Positions 30,901 to 37,478 of a stretch of 64,000 nucleotides of DNA are shown piece by piece. The notes under the pieces are model-generated. The model saw only the letters and a program-made list of their open reading frames with translations. It was not told where the DNA came from and did no database searches. Source of the DNA: Clostridium felsineum DSM 794 (GTDB lineage Bacteria > Bacillota > Clostridia > Clostridiales > Clostridiaceae); NCBI RefSeq assembly GCF_002006355.2, contig NZ_CP096980.1, positions 3,658,001 through 3,722,000 on the forward strand, in the 5' to 3' direction. The translations under genes and the position numbers were made by a program. Within the stretch, counting starts at the first letter, position 1. Every line of letters begins with the position of its first letter.

Positions 30901-33900
30901 CCTGTAAGGTTTCCTATTAATCCACCTACATTATCACCATTTATTCCATCGCCGTTTACTATCTTTACAGTTACTGAAGAATTAGCATTATTTATTGTTA
31001 AACTAGTTGCTGATCCAATTAAGCCTCCAGTATTTCCGTAAGCTGTTATTGTTCCAGATGCTGAGCAATTATCTATTGTACTTTCTCCTACTGAATTTCC
31101 AACTAGTGCACCTGTATTATTTCCACCTATGATATTTACACTATCTAGTTTTAAATTCTTTATAGTTGCTCCATTTAAATATCCAAATAAACCTGTTGCA
31201 GCATTATTACCTAATTTATTCATAGAAAGATTCTTTATTGAATGTCCATTTCCATCGAATACTCCTGTAAATGGAACAATAGTGTTAATTCCTATTGGTA
31301 TCCAATTTACTCCTGTTAAATCTATGTCATTTGCAAGTTTATAATGTCCTTTAAGATCATTTGTCATATTCTGAAGCTGCTGTGCTGTACTTATTATATA
31401 CGGATCATCTGCCGTTCCTTTTCCTCCTGCAACTTCTCCTGTTGGAAGTCCTTTTGTAACTCCTGTTGGTTTTTGCAAAAGCTGAAGATATGGATAAGAA
31501 GTAAGTTCATCTATCCTCCAAGTATTTATGAAATCCCACCCTGTATAATTTCCTTGCTGCTTCATTGATGTAGTAATCCTTCCTACATCTACTGCATTTA
31601 GGGGTGAAAATCCACTAGAAATGGCATCATAATAACTATTACTTATTATAGTGTCTGTACCTGATAAGCCTCCAACAGCTCCTTGTGCTGTTATCTTTCC
31701 TGACGAATAACAATTTTGTATTGTTGCATCACCATACCAATGACCACTCCCATAATAATCTCCAACACCTCTTATGCATCCTTGATCATATCCTTGAATT
31801 CCACCTATATAATTTCTTCCTTGAACTGACTTTAAATTAAAACTGTTTTGTAATATATTAGGATTAGAAACATTGTAAGCAGTATACGAATATCCTACTA
31901 AGCCTCCTACAATATCCAAGCCAGTTATACTTCCTGCTGTATATGACTGATTCACATCACCCTGAAGATACCCTACTAAGCCTCCTACATAAGAGTCTTG
32001 AGCTGTAATATTATTAGAAACAGAACTTTTTGTTATATTTCCTGTTAGAACTCCAACTAAACCTCCTACATAATTTCCTGCTTTAGAAGTTATATCTCCT
32101 GTAACACTACATCCTGTTATATTACCACCAAGATCGCCTACTATTCCTCCAAGCCTATTACCCGATGCTGAACCTTTACTATCTCCATTTACTGTGGCAC
32201 TAACCGAGCAATTGCTTATATTAGTTGCAGCAACTCCCTGTCCTATTAATCCTCCTGTAAAAGTATATCCTGTAACCGCTCCACTAACTGAGCAATTATC
32301 TATGGTACTACTTGTACTGTAAGCTGCTAAAGTTCCTGTATAATTACCTCCAATAATATTTACATTATCAAGTTTAAGATTTTTTATTGTTGCTCTACTT
32401 AAATAGTTAAATAGACCTGTATAATTTATTCCTAGTCTATTCATAGATAGATTTTTTATTGAGTAACCTGCTCCATCTAAAGTTCCTGTAAATGGCTGAT
32501 CACTGCTATTTCCCAAAGCTATCCAATTAACTCCTGATAAATCTATATCATTACTAAGTCTATAGCTTGCGCTTAATTGATACTTTATATTTTCAAGCTG
32601 CTCTACAGTACTTATTATATAAGGGTCATCCTGTGTTCCATTACCTTTAAGTACCTCTCCATTATTTAGTCCATTAGGTTTTTTTACATTTTTCAAGTAT
32701 GGATAAGATGTCCCTTCATCAATTGCCCAAGTATTTATAAATTCCCAGTCTATAAACTTGTTTCTATGTTTCATGCTTGATGTTATCATACTACTGATAT
32801 CCCCAGCATTTTGAGGGGCATATCCACTTGTTATTCCATCATAATAGCTATTAGTTATTCCAGTATTAACACCTGTTAGTCCACCTAAACTTGAACTTCC
32901 AGATATTTTTCCCACAGAATAACAATCTACTATACTTGCAATTCCATTTCCTTGAATTCCTCCAACACATGATGTTCCAGTAACAGGAGCAAGATTGAAG
33001 CTGTTCTTTATTGATCCTGAATCTACATGTCCTGAGATTCCTCCTATGTTATTTCCTGTAGATATTACATTTCCAGCTGAATAACATTGATCTATTGTTC
33101 CACCTAAACAACCTATTAATCCTCCTGTAAAATCTCCTTGAGAACTTACAGTATTTGTTGCATAACTTGTTGTCATATTTCCTCCTAAGACTCCTGCAAG
33201 ACCTCCAGTATAGGCTCCACTCTTTGAAGTTATATTTCCTGTAGCATACGAATTAGTTATATTTCCTGTAATTTCTCCTACAAGTCCTCCTATTCTATTA
33301 CCAGAACCTGTTATCACTACTGCTGAATTTGAATTACTCACGTTTAAACTTCCAGTAGCTTGTCCTACAAGTCCTCCAATATAGGAATCTGCTGTACCAT
33401 TTATACTTGTGTTAATCACTCCATCAACTGAACAATTATCAATTTTACTTGTTCCTGTTACATTTCCAGAAATAGCTCCTATATGTTTTCCACCTATTAT
33501 ATTCACATTGCTTAAAGTTAAATTTTTTACAGTTGCATTACTCATACTGCCAAATAGTCCATTTAGCTCTAAACCAAGTCTATTCATTGAAAGATTTTTT
33601 ATAGCATGTCCGTTTCCATCTAAAACTCCTACAAAAGGCACACTGTTGTTACCTATTGGTGTCCAATTTAATCCACTTAAGTCTATATCATTTTGAAGTT
33701 TATAATGAGCACTTAAATTGTAATTTATATTTTGAAGCTGCTGAACAGTGCTTATTATATAAGGATCTGCTTCAGTTCCACTTCCACTTGTCATCTCTCC
33801 TGAAGGAAGACCATCAGTTACTCCACTAGGCTTTTTTAAATCTTTTAAATATGGATAGGACTTTCCTTCATCTATTGCCCACGTGTTTATAAATTCCCAA

Positions 33901-35033
33901 TCGTTAAATGTACTTTGCATTTTCATTGAAGTTGTGGATCTACTTTTGTCATTTGCAGTTTGAGGAATATAACCTGATGCATTTCCATCATAATAGCTAC
34001 TTGTTACTGTGTTGTTTACACCTGTTATTCCTCCTGCACCAGTTCCAGATGCTGTTATCTTACCAGAAGAATAGCAGTAACTTATGCTGCCATTACCATT
34101 TCCTTGTATTCCTCCAACACCTGATGCTCCACTAACTGACGCTAAGTTAAAACTATTTTGTATTGTTCCTGAATATACATTCCCAATAATTCCTCCTATA
34201 CCACTTCCAGAAGAAGTTACACTTCCTGTTGCATAACACTTATTAACATTTCCATTAATACATCCAGAAACTCCACCTGTATAATCTCCAGCCGAAATTA
34301 CATTATTGGTTGTATAACTTTGTGTTATATCTCCAGTTATTGCTCCTACAAGTCCTCCTGTATAACTCCCACTTTTAGATACTACATCTGTTATGGCATA
34401 TGAGGATTTTATATTTCCTACAAGTTGTCCTACAAGTCCACCCACATAATTTCCTTTTCCTGTTACATTTACAGCGGAGTACGAATTGCTTATATTAAGA
34501 CTATTTGCATTTCCTACTAATCCACCTGTAGTTCCATCAGCTATTATCTTTCCATCAGCTGAGCAGTTGTCAATTGTACTTGTTCCTGTTACGTTAGCTG
34601 CTAAAGCTCCAGTATCATTTCCACCTATAATATTTACACTTTTCATATTTAAATTCTTTATAGTTGCAGAATTTATATATGCAAACAATCCATTTTGTCC
34701 CAAATCTAACTTGTTTATATAGAGATTTTTTATTGTATGTCCTTTTCCATCTAGTACTCCACTAAATTTAGCTGAACCTGTTCCAATTGGTGTCCATTCA
34801 GTTGATTCCAAATCAATATCGCAATTAAGTATATAATTTGCTGTTAAATTATTACTTATTTCTTGAAGTTCAGCTCTTGAAGTTATAACATAAGGATCAC
34901 TTGTTGTTCCAGTTCCTGAACCTGAAAAAGCATAAACATTTTTAGAATGAGTTACTAACACTAAAGTTAATGCCAGTAAAAACATTAATAAAAAAGAAAC
35001 TTTTTCACGTTTTCGCTTTAATTTAATTTTCAC
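21963..35033 (-). CDS. Giant secreted protein: six GLUG modules, 22 FN3 repeats, cohesin-like domain, dockerin
   Basis: A 4356-residue paralogue of the neighbouring giant. Signal peptide about 1-35 (NVYA-F). Six GLUG-rich modules fill about residues 36-2360, each starting GxGT..DPYIIS and ending SYPYL. Then 22 FN3 repeats of about 82 residues (about 2360-4158) carry the consensus GATGYD[IV]EVDGK.IDNGN, unlike the KVITGIT motif of the other protein. A cohesin-like domain (about 4159-4294, ISEDITVQYD) and a dockerin with two DVNGDGK loops (about 4295-4356) finish it. It starts at GTG 35033 behind a GGGGGG-rich site. No cell-wall anchor is visible. Likely an adhesin or spacer scaffold; the array means length may vary between isolates. 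Confidence 0.9.
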   Translation of the reverse strand: MKIKLKRKREKVSFLLMFLLALTLVLVTHSKNVYAFSGSGTGTTSDPYVITSRAELQEISNNLTANYILNCDIDLESTEWTPIGTGSAKFSGVLDGKGHTIKNLYINKLDLGQNGLFAYINSATIKNLNMKSVNIIGGNDTGALAANVTGTSTIDNCSADGKIIADGTTGGLVGNANSLNISNSYSAVNVTGKGNYVGGLVGQLVGNIKSSYAITDVVSKSGSYTGGLVGAITGDITQSYTTNNVISAGDYTGGVSGCINGNVNKCYATGSVTSSGSGIGGIIGNVYSGTIQNSFNLASVSGASGVGGIQGNGNGSISYCYSSGKITASGTGAGGITGVNNTVTSSYYDGNASGYIPQTANDKSRSTTSMKMQSTFNDWEFINTWAIDEGKSYPYLKDLKKPSGVTDGLPSGEMTSGSGTEADPYIISTVQQLQNINYNLSAHYKLQNDIDLSGLNWTPIGNNSVPFVGVLDGNGHAIKNLSMNRLGLELNGLFGSMSNATVKNLTLSNVNIIGGKHIGAISGNVTGTSKIDNCSVDGVINTSINGTADSYIGGLVGQATGSLNVSNSNSAVVITGSGNRIGGLVGEITGNITNSYATGNITSKSGAYTGGLAGVLGGNMTTSYATNTVSSQGDFTGGLIGCLGGTIDQCYSAGNVISTGNNIGGISGHVDSGSIKNSFNLAPVTGTSCVGGIQGNGIASIVDCYSVGKISGSSSLGGLTGVNTGITNSYYDGITSGYAPQNAGDISSMITSSMKHRNKFIDWEFINTWAIDEGTSYPYLKNVKKPNGLNNGEVLKGNGTQDDPYIISTVEQLENIKYQLSASYRLSNDIDLSGVNWIALGNSSDQPFTGTLDGAGYSIKNLSMNRLGINYTGLFNYLSRATIKNLKLDNVNIIGGNYTGTLAAYSTSSTIDNCSVSGAVTGYTFTGGLIGQGVAATNISNCSVSATVNGDSKGSASGNRLGGIVGDLGGNITGCSVTGDITSKAGNYVGGLVGVLTGNITKSSVSNNITAQDSYVGGLVGYLQGDVNQSYTAGSITGLDIVGGLVGYSYTAYNVSNPNILQNSFNLKSVQGRNYIGGIQGYDQGCIRGVGDYYGSGHWYGDATIQNCYSSGKITAQGAVGGLSGTDTIISNSYYDAISSGFSPLNAVDVGRITTSMKQQGNYTGWDFINTWRIDELTSYPYLQLLQKPTGVTKGLPTGEVAGGKGTADDPYIISTAQQLQNMTNDLKGHYKLANDIDLTGVNWIPIGINTIVPFTGVFDGNGHSIKNLSMNKLGNNAATGLFGYLNGATIKNLKLDSVNIIGGNNTGALVGNSVGESTIDNCSASGTITAYGNTGGLIGSATSLTINNANSSVTVKIVNGDGINGDNVGGLIGNLTGKITSSFATGDVTSKNGNNIGGLVGAITGNITKCYTTNNVNAIGNNANATGNYVGALAGNISSGTIDKCYTTGSVTTTGSYVGALAGVTSSVTINNSFNLASVTGVNYVGGIQGSGNVTMNYCYSTGKIIATGSYVGGLTGNTASVTINSSYYDAIASGYTPQTADDVSKITSSMKQQGNFLKWEFVNTWAIDEGKSYPYLKDMPKPDAVENGVPAGEVAGGKGTANDPYIITTIQQLENIQCDPSAYYKLGSNIDLKGINWTPIGINSNVEFTGTFDGNGYTIENLTTNRLGTDVTGLFGYVNNGTIKNLKLSNVNIIGRNDTGAIAGVVTGTSTIDNCSADGTITAYGNTGGLVGLASGLNISNSNSAVKVTIVDGIGLNGEVVNGDNAGGLVGNLTGSIVNSYATGDVVSKAGRYTGGLVGEITGNISKCYTTNNVTANGEDVGGIIGWINGTIDQSYATGSVTSILVQGSTTSTGNCVGGLVGYMYSGTIKNSFNMAKVTGNSYVGGIEGYVYSSSNINYCYSTGKIIATGSYVGGLTGSSATITSSYYDGMASGYVPQNSNDISRITSEMEWQETFKNWEFINTWGIDEGKSYPYLKNVTRPNSVNVISQNSSVGKGTKDDPYIITTVEQLENMKYDLGAYYKLGGDIDLTGVNWTPIGNSSAQFIGSFDGDGYSIKNLSMDNPGVNVNALFGYIKGATIRAVVMKNTNILGGDYAAALVANASGTSTIDGCLAIDGTVSGGNYVGGLVGYGTGLNISNSSSTVTVTGKNDNVGGLTGSLSGNITNCYTIGDVVSDGNNVGGLVGSITGNITGSYSNGNVTSNAANNVGGLAGVLQGQISQAYSTGTIKGVNNIGGLVGNSSSSTIQDSFNIGDVSGTNYIGGIQGNGSAKITNCYAAGKVTATGANVGGITASSAATIVKSYFDTTAAGIKTPTDQAKVTADLQSQATYLGWDFVFTWGIDKAYPYLKRLSIPLFPGSGDQTKTVDGFQVVKTTGTSIRLQWNPIRGVAGYDIEVDGKVIDNGTDITYTARNLTPGTSHTFRVRLRTKDGVGAWTDLITQSTPNDLGNVAAIVTSTTIKLSWAAVTGATGYDIEVDGNIIDAGNNTSYEIDGLTPGTSHSYRVRIRTDNGNGEWSDLQTKTTPGEVGNVTSSVTGKTIDVSWLAVPGATGYEIEVDGKVVENGTMTSYEAKDLVAGTTHTFRVRVITADGVGDWSATTTKTALDTILVKDVNIAVTGTSMNLSWTAITGATGYDVEIDGQVIDNGNNTSYTVKNLQLGTTHVYRIRPKTADTVGNFSDKISKTALSVLTPNDVNVVVSNGAISLSWTAITGATGYDVEIDGQTIDNGNSTVYTAQNLDNGSTHTYRIRAKSQDTVGQFSDSITRTILCSIASSDVTAVVTDSTINLSWAAVNGATGYDIEVNGQIIDNGSSTSYQLSKLIAGTTCEFRIRARSASGTAIWSVPIFKTTLGIISSDSIKAVVTGTSVNLTWAGVNGATGYDVEVDGKVIDNGNSTTYSASGLQAGITHVYKVRAKNADTIGQWSGDITKTTLDSITGVTTTVTGTSIKLSWAAVTGATGYDVEIDGQTIDNGNSLVYEADNLKAGTAHTYRIRPKTASGVGDFSDPITKVALDKISTDSIKTNVTDTSVQINWTAVTGATGYDIEVNGQVIDVGSNTTYTAENLVSGSVLKFRVRAKSDSGVGEFGDFITKTVLSTISVNDITASATDTSVKLSWTPVIGATGYDVEVDGQIIDNGNNTSYEADGLESGITHTYRVRPKTADTIGNFSDKITKTTLAVVKESDVTTIVTGTSIKLNWAGVTGATGYDIEVDGKTIDNGNSTSYEMTNLTVGSTHVFRIRAKTDNGCGDWSTIINRTALGAISTDNVSEVVTGTSVKLSWTAVAGATGYDVEVDGKVIDNGSSTVYIATGLDVGITHTYRIRPKTADTIGDFSDKIVKTTLSVIDISTVASEVTGTSVKLEWTAVDGATGYDVEVDGKIVDNGNSTVYEADGLNPGITHTYRIRPKTASGVGEFSDKILKTTLDTLKEKDITSLVTDTSVKLSWTAINGATGYDIEVDGKIIDNGNSTVYEADNLETGVTHHYRIRGKTSLGVGEWSETVTKTTLAVVAASNVSATATGTTISLNWGAVTGATGYDVEVDGTVVDAGSNTNYQVNNLTPGTNHVFRIRAKTGEGTGEWSVPINKATLSIIAIKDVTVETTSSSIKLNWNKVDGATGYDVEVDGTVVDNGNNTSYEFTNVEEGVTHTFRIRAKIDNGAGDWSMPISRTILSKLSSSDITVASTDSSIKLSWLGVKGATGYDVEVDGKVVDNGNSTSYELTGLNIGTTHTFRVRAKTSDSIGEWSENVTKTTLGVISLDNVTALVTNTTIKYTWNAVNGISGYDVEFDGKVIDNGNSTTYEADGLTAGTTHTFRIREKTSDAFGDWSDMTHKTTLGVISKDSVTSSVNDTTIRLTWQAIIGATGYDVEFDGNVIDNGNSTVYEADGLTSGTDHKFRLRAKTLDTIGQWSDEIDKTTLAVITPNNINATVSASSIKYTWNTVNGADGYDVEIDGKTIDNGNSTAYEVDGLNPGTKHTFRVRAKASNTVGEWSDLINKTTLAVITPTDVTTTTTHTSIELAWKAIEGATGYDIEVDGKVLDNGNNTSYKVDGLAIGSSHTFRIRAKSEDTIGQWSDVINGSTQAIDKVKNTTVQATYSSIELKWDAVDGATGYDVEINGNVIDNGNSTTYTIKGDANTTYNFRIRAKISSVFGDWNDVVTGKLLPAPNLSVEADNNNLMAGDTFTVIVDMKNVVNIISEDITVQYDSNLFTYVSAEPVDSNVNQVYYADDSTAGSVRILGGTTGDSALNSDSKLFKLTFKAKNASGNGAISVTQGSISDKDGKNYTAACSGQNFSIINCDVNGDGKIDMLDVNIVSRLIGTTKDKWGNYNPDVNGDGKVDDLDRQYVAKAMIASRNKQK
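21966..22151 (-). other. Type I dockerin domain of the 4356-residue protein
   Basis: Two calcium loops, DVNGDGKIDMLD and DVNGDGKVDDLD, with SRLIGTTKDKWG between them; the same design as the dockerin in the neighbouring giant. Confidence 0.9.
22152..22557 (-). other. Cohesin-like domain of the 4356-residue protein
   Basis: About 135 residues: MAGDTFTVIVDMKNVVN, ISEDITVQYDSNLF, VRILGGTTGD, LFKLTFKAKN and GAISVTQGSISDKDGKNY. Strand order and the YD..LF motif match cohesins; it lies directly before the dockerin. Confidence 0.75.
22558..27956 (-). repeat. Array of 22 FN3-coding repeats, period about 246 bp
   Basis: Twenty-two in-frame repeats of about 82 codons with the GATGYD[IV]EVDGK core. They are more divergent at nucleotide level than the array in the neighbouring gene. 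Confidence 0.9.
27957..34925 (-). repeat. Six GLUG-module coding repeats, about 1.1-1.3 kb each
   Basis: Six large in-frame modules, each opening with a GxGT..DPYII(S/T) strand, containing runs of NCYS/GGLVG/GNI turns and ending in SYPYL. The last, ending AYPYL, joins the FN3 array. The two modules in the neighbouring giant gene are homologous. Confidence 0.85.
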
Positions 35034-35080
35034 TATATTCCCCCCTTTTATTTAATTTTATTTTTTTCCTATACGTTTTA

Positions 35081-35094
35081 GACACCTCCTCATC
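35081..35094 (-). promoter_or_regulatory. Shine-Dalgarno-like element in the leader of the 4356-residue gene
   Basis: GATGAGGAGGTGTC, 48 bases before the GTG start, with no start codon at usable distance. It parallels the element at 21724-21734 before the other giant gene. An inverted repeat (TTGAATAAA at 35100-35108 with TTTATTCAA at 35125-35133) lies just upstream and may be an operator. Apart from these and the promoter at 35304-35332, the 391-base gap 35034-35424 is plain AT-rich DNA. Confidence 0.35.
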
Positions 35095-35303
35095 CTTTAT
35101 TGAATAAATTTACATATATATAAGTTTATTCAACTACTATTTTAGTTTGTTTAATCGCCTATGTAAACAATACTTTTCATAATATTACTATTTTTAATAA
35201 AATTTTATTTTTATATATTCTTTTTAAAAAATATGTAAAATATTATCAATAATATCATTATTCTCATAATATTAACTAAAATGGTGATATATCATATAAT
35301 ATT

Positions 35304-35332
35304 TTGATTTTGATTGGTAGAAAATATATAAT
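35304..35332 (+). promoter_or_regulatory. Promoter of first alpha/beta hydrolase
   Basis: TTGATT (35304-35309), 17-base spacer, TATAAT (35327-35332). The same boxes with the same spacing precede the paralogue at 36554-36582. Confidence 0.7.
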
Positions 35333-35424
35333 AAAATCATATTTTGATTTTTTTACTTTATATTCATAAGAAAAACACTAAATTATAATTAGTTATTTAA
35401 AAATAATATTAGGGAGAGATTATT

Positions 35425-36162
35425 ATGTTACATTATTTACAAGTTGGTAATAAAAACAATTCTAAAACATTGCTTTTTATACATGGAAGCGGTTGTAATT
35501 TAAAAGTTTTCGGAGAACTTCAAAAATATTTAGAAGATTATAATTGTATACTTATTGATTTAAATGGTCATGGTGAAAGTGAAGGTCAGTGTTCTTCTAC
35601 TGTGTATGGTTATATTGATACTGTTACCGACTTTATTGAAAACAATGAAATAACAAAAAATCAAGAAGATATTACTTTGATAGGTTATAGTATGGGGAGT
35701 ACTATAGCATTAGGTATATCATTAAAAAAATTACCCAATATAAAAAGAATTGTCTCTTTAAGTGGTGGTGCCAAATTCAAGTTAAATTCAGAATTCCTAA
35801 AAAAAATTTATCACAATCAAATTGATTTAGATTATCTAATACAATGTACTGGTGACATAACTGATCCGCTGTGTAAAAAATACCTAGGAACACTTGAATC
35901 AAACCAGGATATAATGATAAATGACTTAATAGCTTGCGAACTAATTAACTTAGTGCCTGAACTTAAAAATATTAATATTCCTGTATTAGCTATTGTAGCA
36001 AAAGATGATAGGGTTGCTTTAGTTGGATATTCAAAAATTATAAATAGAGAAATACCAAATTCAGAATTGAAAGTTTTTCAAAAAGGTAAGCATTTCCTAT
36101 TAGTAGTAGAAGCTCAAAAAGTAGCAAATGAAATTAAAACATTTATACTTAATAAAAAATAA
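35425..36162 (+). CDS. Alpha/beta-fold hydrolase, copy 1
   Basis: A 245-residue cytoplasmic hydrolase. The oxyanion region is LLFIHGSGCN (about 16-25), the nucleophile elbow is GYSMGS (Ser about 90), the acid lies in AKDDRV and the His in GKHFLLV near the C-terminus. It starts at ATG 35425 after AGGGAGAG. It is a close tandem duplicate of the next gene, with long identical stretches such as SKTLLFIHGSGCNLKVFGEL and shared promoter boxes. Substrate is unknown; esterase, lipase or peptidase-type activity are all possible. No signal peptide. Confidence 0.88.
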   Translation: MLHYLQVGNKNNSKTLLFIHGSGCNLKVFGELQKYLEDYNCILIDLNGHGESEGQCSSTVYGYIDTVTDFIENNEITKNQEDITLIGYSMGSTIALGISLKKLPNIKRIVSLSGGAKFKLNSEFLKKIYHNQIDLDYLIQCTGDITDPLCKKYLGTLESNQDIMINDLIACELINLVPELKNINIPVLAIVAKDDRVALVGYSKIINREIPNSELKVFQKGKHFLLVVEAQKVANEIKTFILNKK

Positions 36163-36553
36163 TCAAATATTTTTTGTTGCATATTCTTTTTACCTAATGT
36201 ACTACTAAATTTAATTAAACCGACTTCAATTAAATTCTATTCACTTGATGATAAATCAATATAATAATTAAACATGTAATTAGATATTAATTTTTGTCTT
36301 ATCGTACTGGCCCTACGCTTTTGTATAAATTAACAAAAATATAACTTTAAGTAAATAGTATTTTAGTTAATTTACTTGCTGATGCAATCAAAGAACCTTA
36401 TAATATGATTATTTCTGGTAAATTTTTATTTTTATATAAAATAATCAAAAAAATATACGAAATATTACCTATAAAGTAATTATTAATAATAATTACTTTA
36501 ATATCAAATAAAATGATTAGTTACTAAATTTAACATTACATTAATACAACACT

Positions 36554-36582
36554 TTGATTTAGCTTGGCAAAAAGTGTATAAT
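36554..36582 (+). promoter_or_regulatory. Promoter of second alpha/beta hydrolase
   Basis: TTGATT (36554-36559), 17-base spacer, TATAAT (36577-36582), matching the first copy. The 540-base gap 36163-36702 otherwise shows only AT-rich DNA with no ORF or hairpin I can support. Confidence 0.7.
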
Positions 36583-36702
36583 TGAAATATATTTTCATTA
36601 AATTACTATATTTATTTACATATCAAAAATATATCATTTTATTAGTCCTTTTTAAAAATATTTCTTTACGTACTTAACAAATAATATTAGGGAGTGAGTA
36701 TT

Positions 36703-37428
36703 ATGTTACATTATTTACAAGTTGGCAATAAAAATAGTTCTAAAACACTGCTTTTTATACATGGAAGCGGTTGTAATTTAAAAGTTTTTGGAGAACTTCA
36801 AAAATACTTAGAAGATTATAATTGTATACTTATTGATTTAAATGGTCATGGCGAAAGTACAGGCCAGTGTTCATCTACTGTATATGGTTATATTGATAAT
36901 GTCGTTGATTTTATTCAGACCTGTGAAGCAACAAAAAATCAAGAAGATATTACTTTGATAGGTTATAGTATGGGGGGAGCCATAGTTTTAGGTGTAGCAT
37001 TAAAAAAATTACCTAATGTTAAAAAAGTTATCTCATTAAGTGGTGGGGCTAGATTTAAATTAAATACAGACTTTTCACAAGAGATTTATCACAATCAAAT
37101 TGACATGAATTACTTAATTAAATGTGTAGGTGGTATAGAAAATCCCCTATCCAAAAAGTACTTTGAAACATTTGAAACTAACAAAGAAATAATGATAAAT
37201 GATTTAATTGCTTGCGAACTAATTAACTTAGTTCCAGAACTCAAAAATATTGATATACCAGTATTGGCTCTTGTTGCCAAAGATGAAATTCTTACTCTTG
37301 TAGAATATTCCGAAATCATAGACAAGGAAGTACCGAACTCTCAATTGAAAATCTTTGAAAGCGGAAAACATTTTTTATTAGTAGTACATGCCGAAGAAGT
37401 AGCTAAAGAAATTAAGAGTTTTCTTTAA
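36703..37428 (+). CDS. Alpha/beta-fold hydrolase, copy 2
   Basis: A 241-residue paralogue of the preceding gene with the same catalytic layout: LLFIHGSGCN, GYSMGG (Ser nucleophile), AKDEIL (acid) and GKHFLLVV (His). I chose ATG 36703, which aligns with the start of copy 1 and has an AGGGAGTG site upstream, rather than a GTG at 36694. Divergence is concentrated in the cap region after residue 105, suggesting different substrates. It lies 50 bases upstream of the chemotaxis receptor gene and may be read through into it. Confidence 0.88.
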   Translation: MLHYLQVGNKNSSKTLLFIHGSGCNLKVFGELQKYLEDYNCILIDLNGHGESTGQCSSTVYGYIDNVVDFIQTCEATKNQEDITLIGYSMGGAIVLGVALKKLPNVKKVISLSGGARFKLNTDFSQEIYHNQIDMNYLIKCVGGIENPLSKKYFETFETNKEIMINDLIACELINLVPELKNIDIPVLALVAKDEILTLVEYSEIIDKEVPNSQLKIFESGKHFLLVVHAEEVAKEIKSFL

Positions 37429-37478
37429 ATTTTAATAATGTCTTACCTTGTTAACAAAGGTATTATGAGGTGATTATA

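Noticed and set aside
13916..34135. Many plus-strand ORFs antisense to the giant genes
   Set aside because: They have no ribosome sites, contain repetitive low-complexity translation (Leu/Ser/Pro/Thr-rich) and mirror the repeats of the real minus-strand genes.
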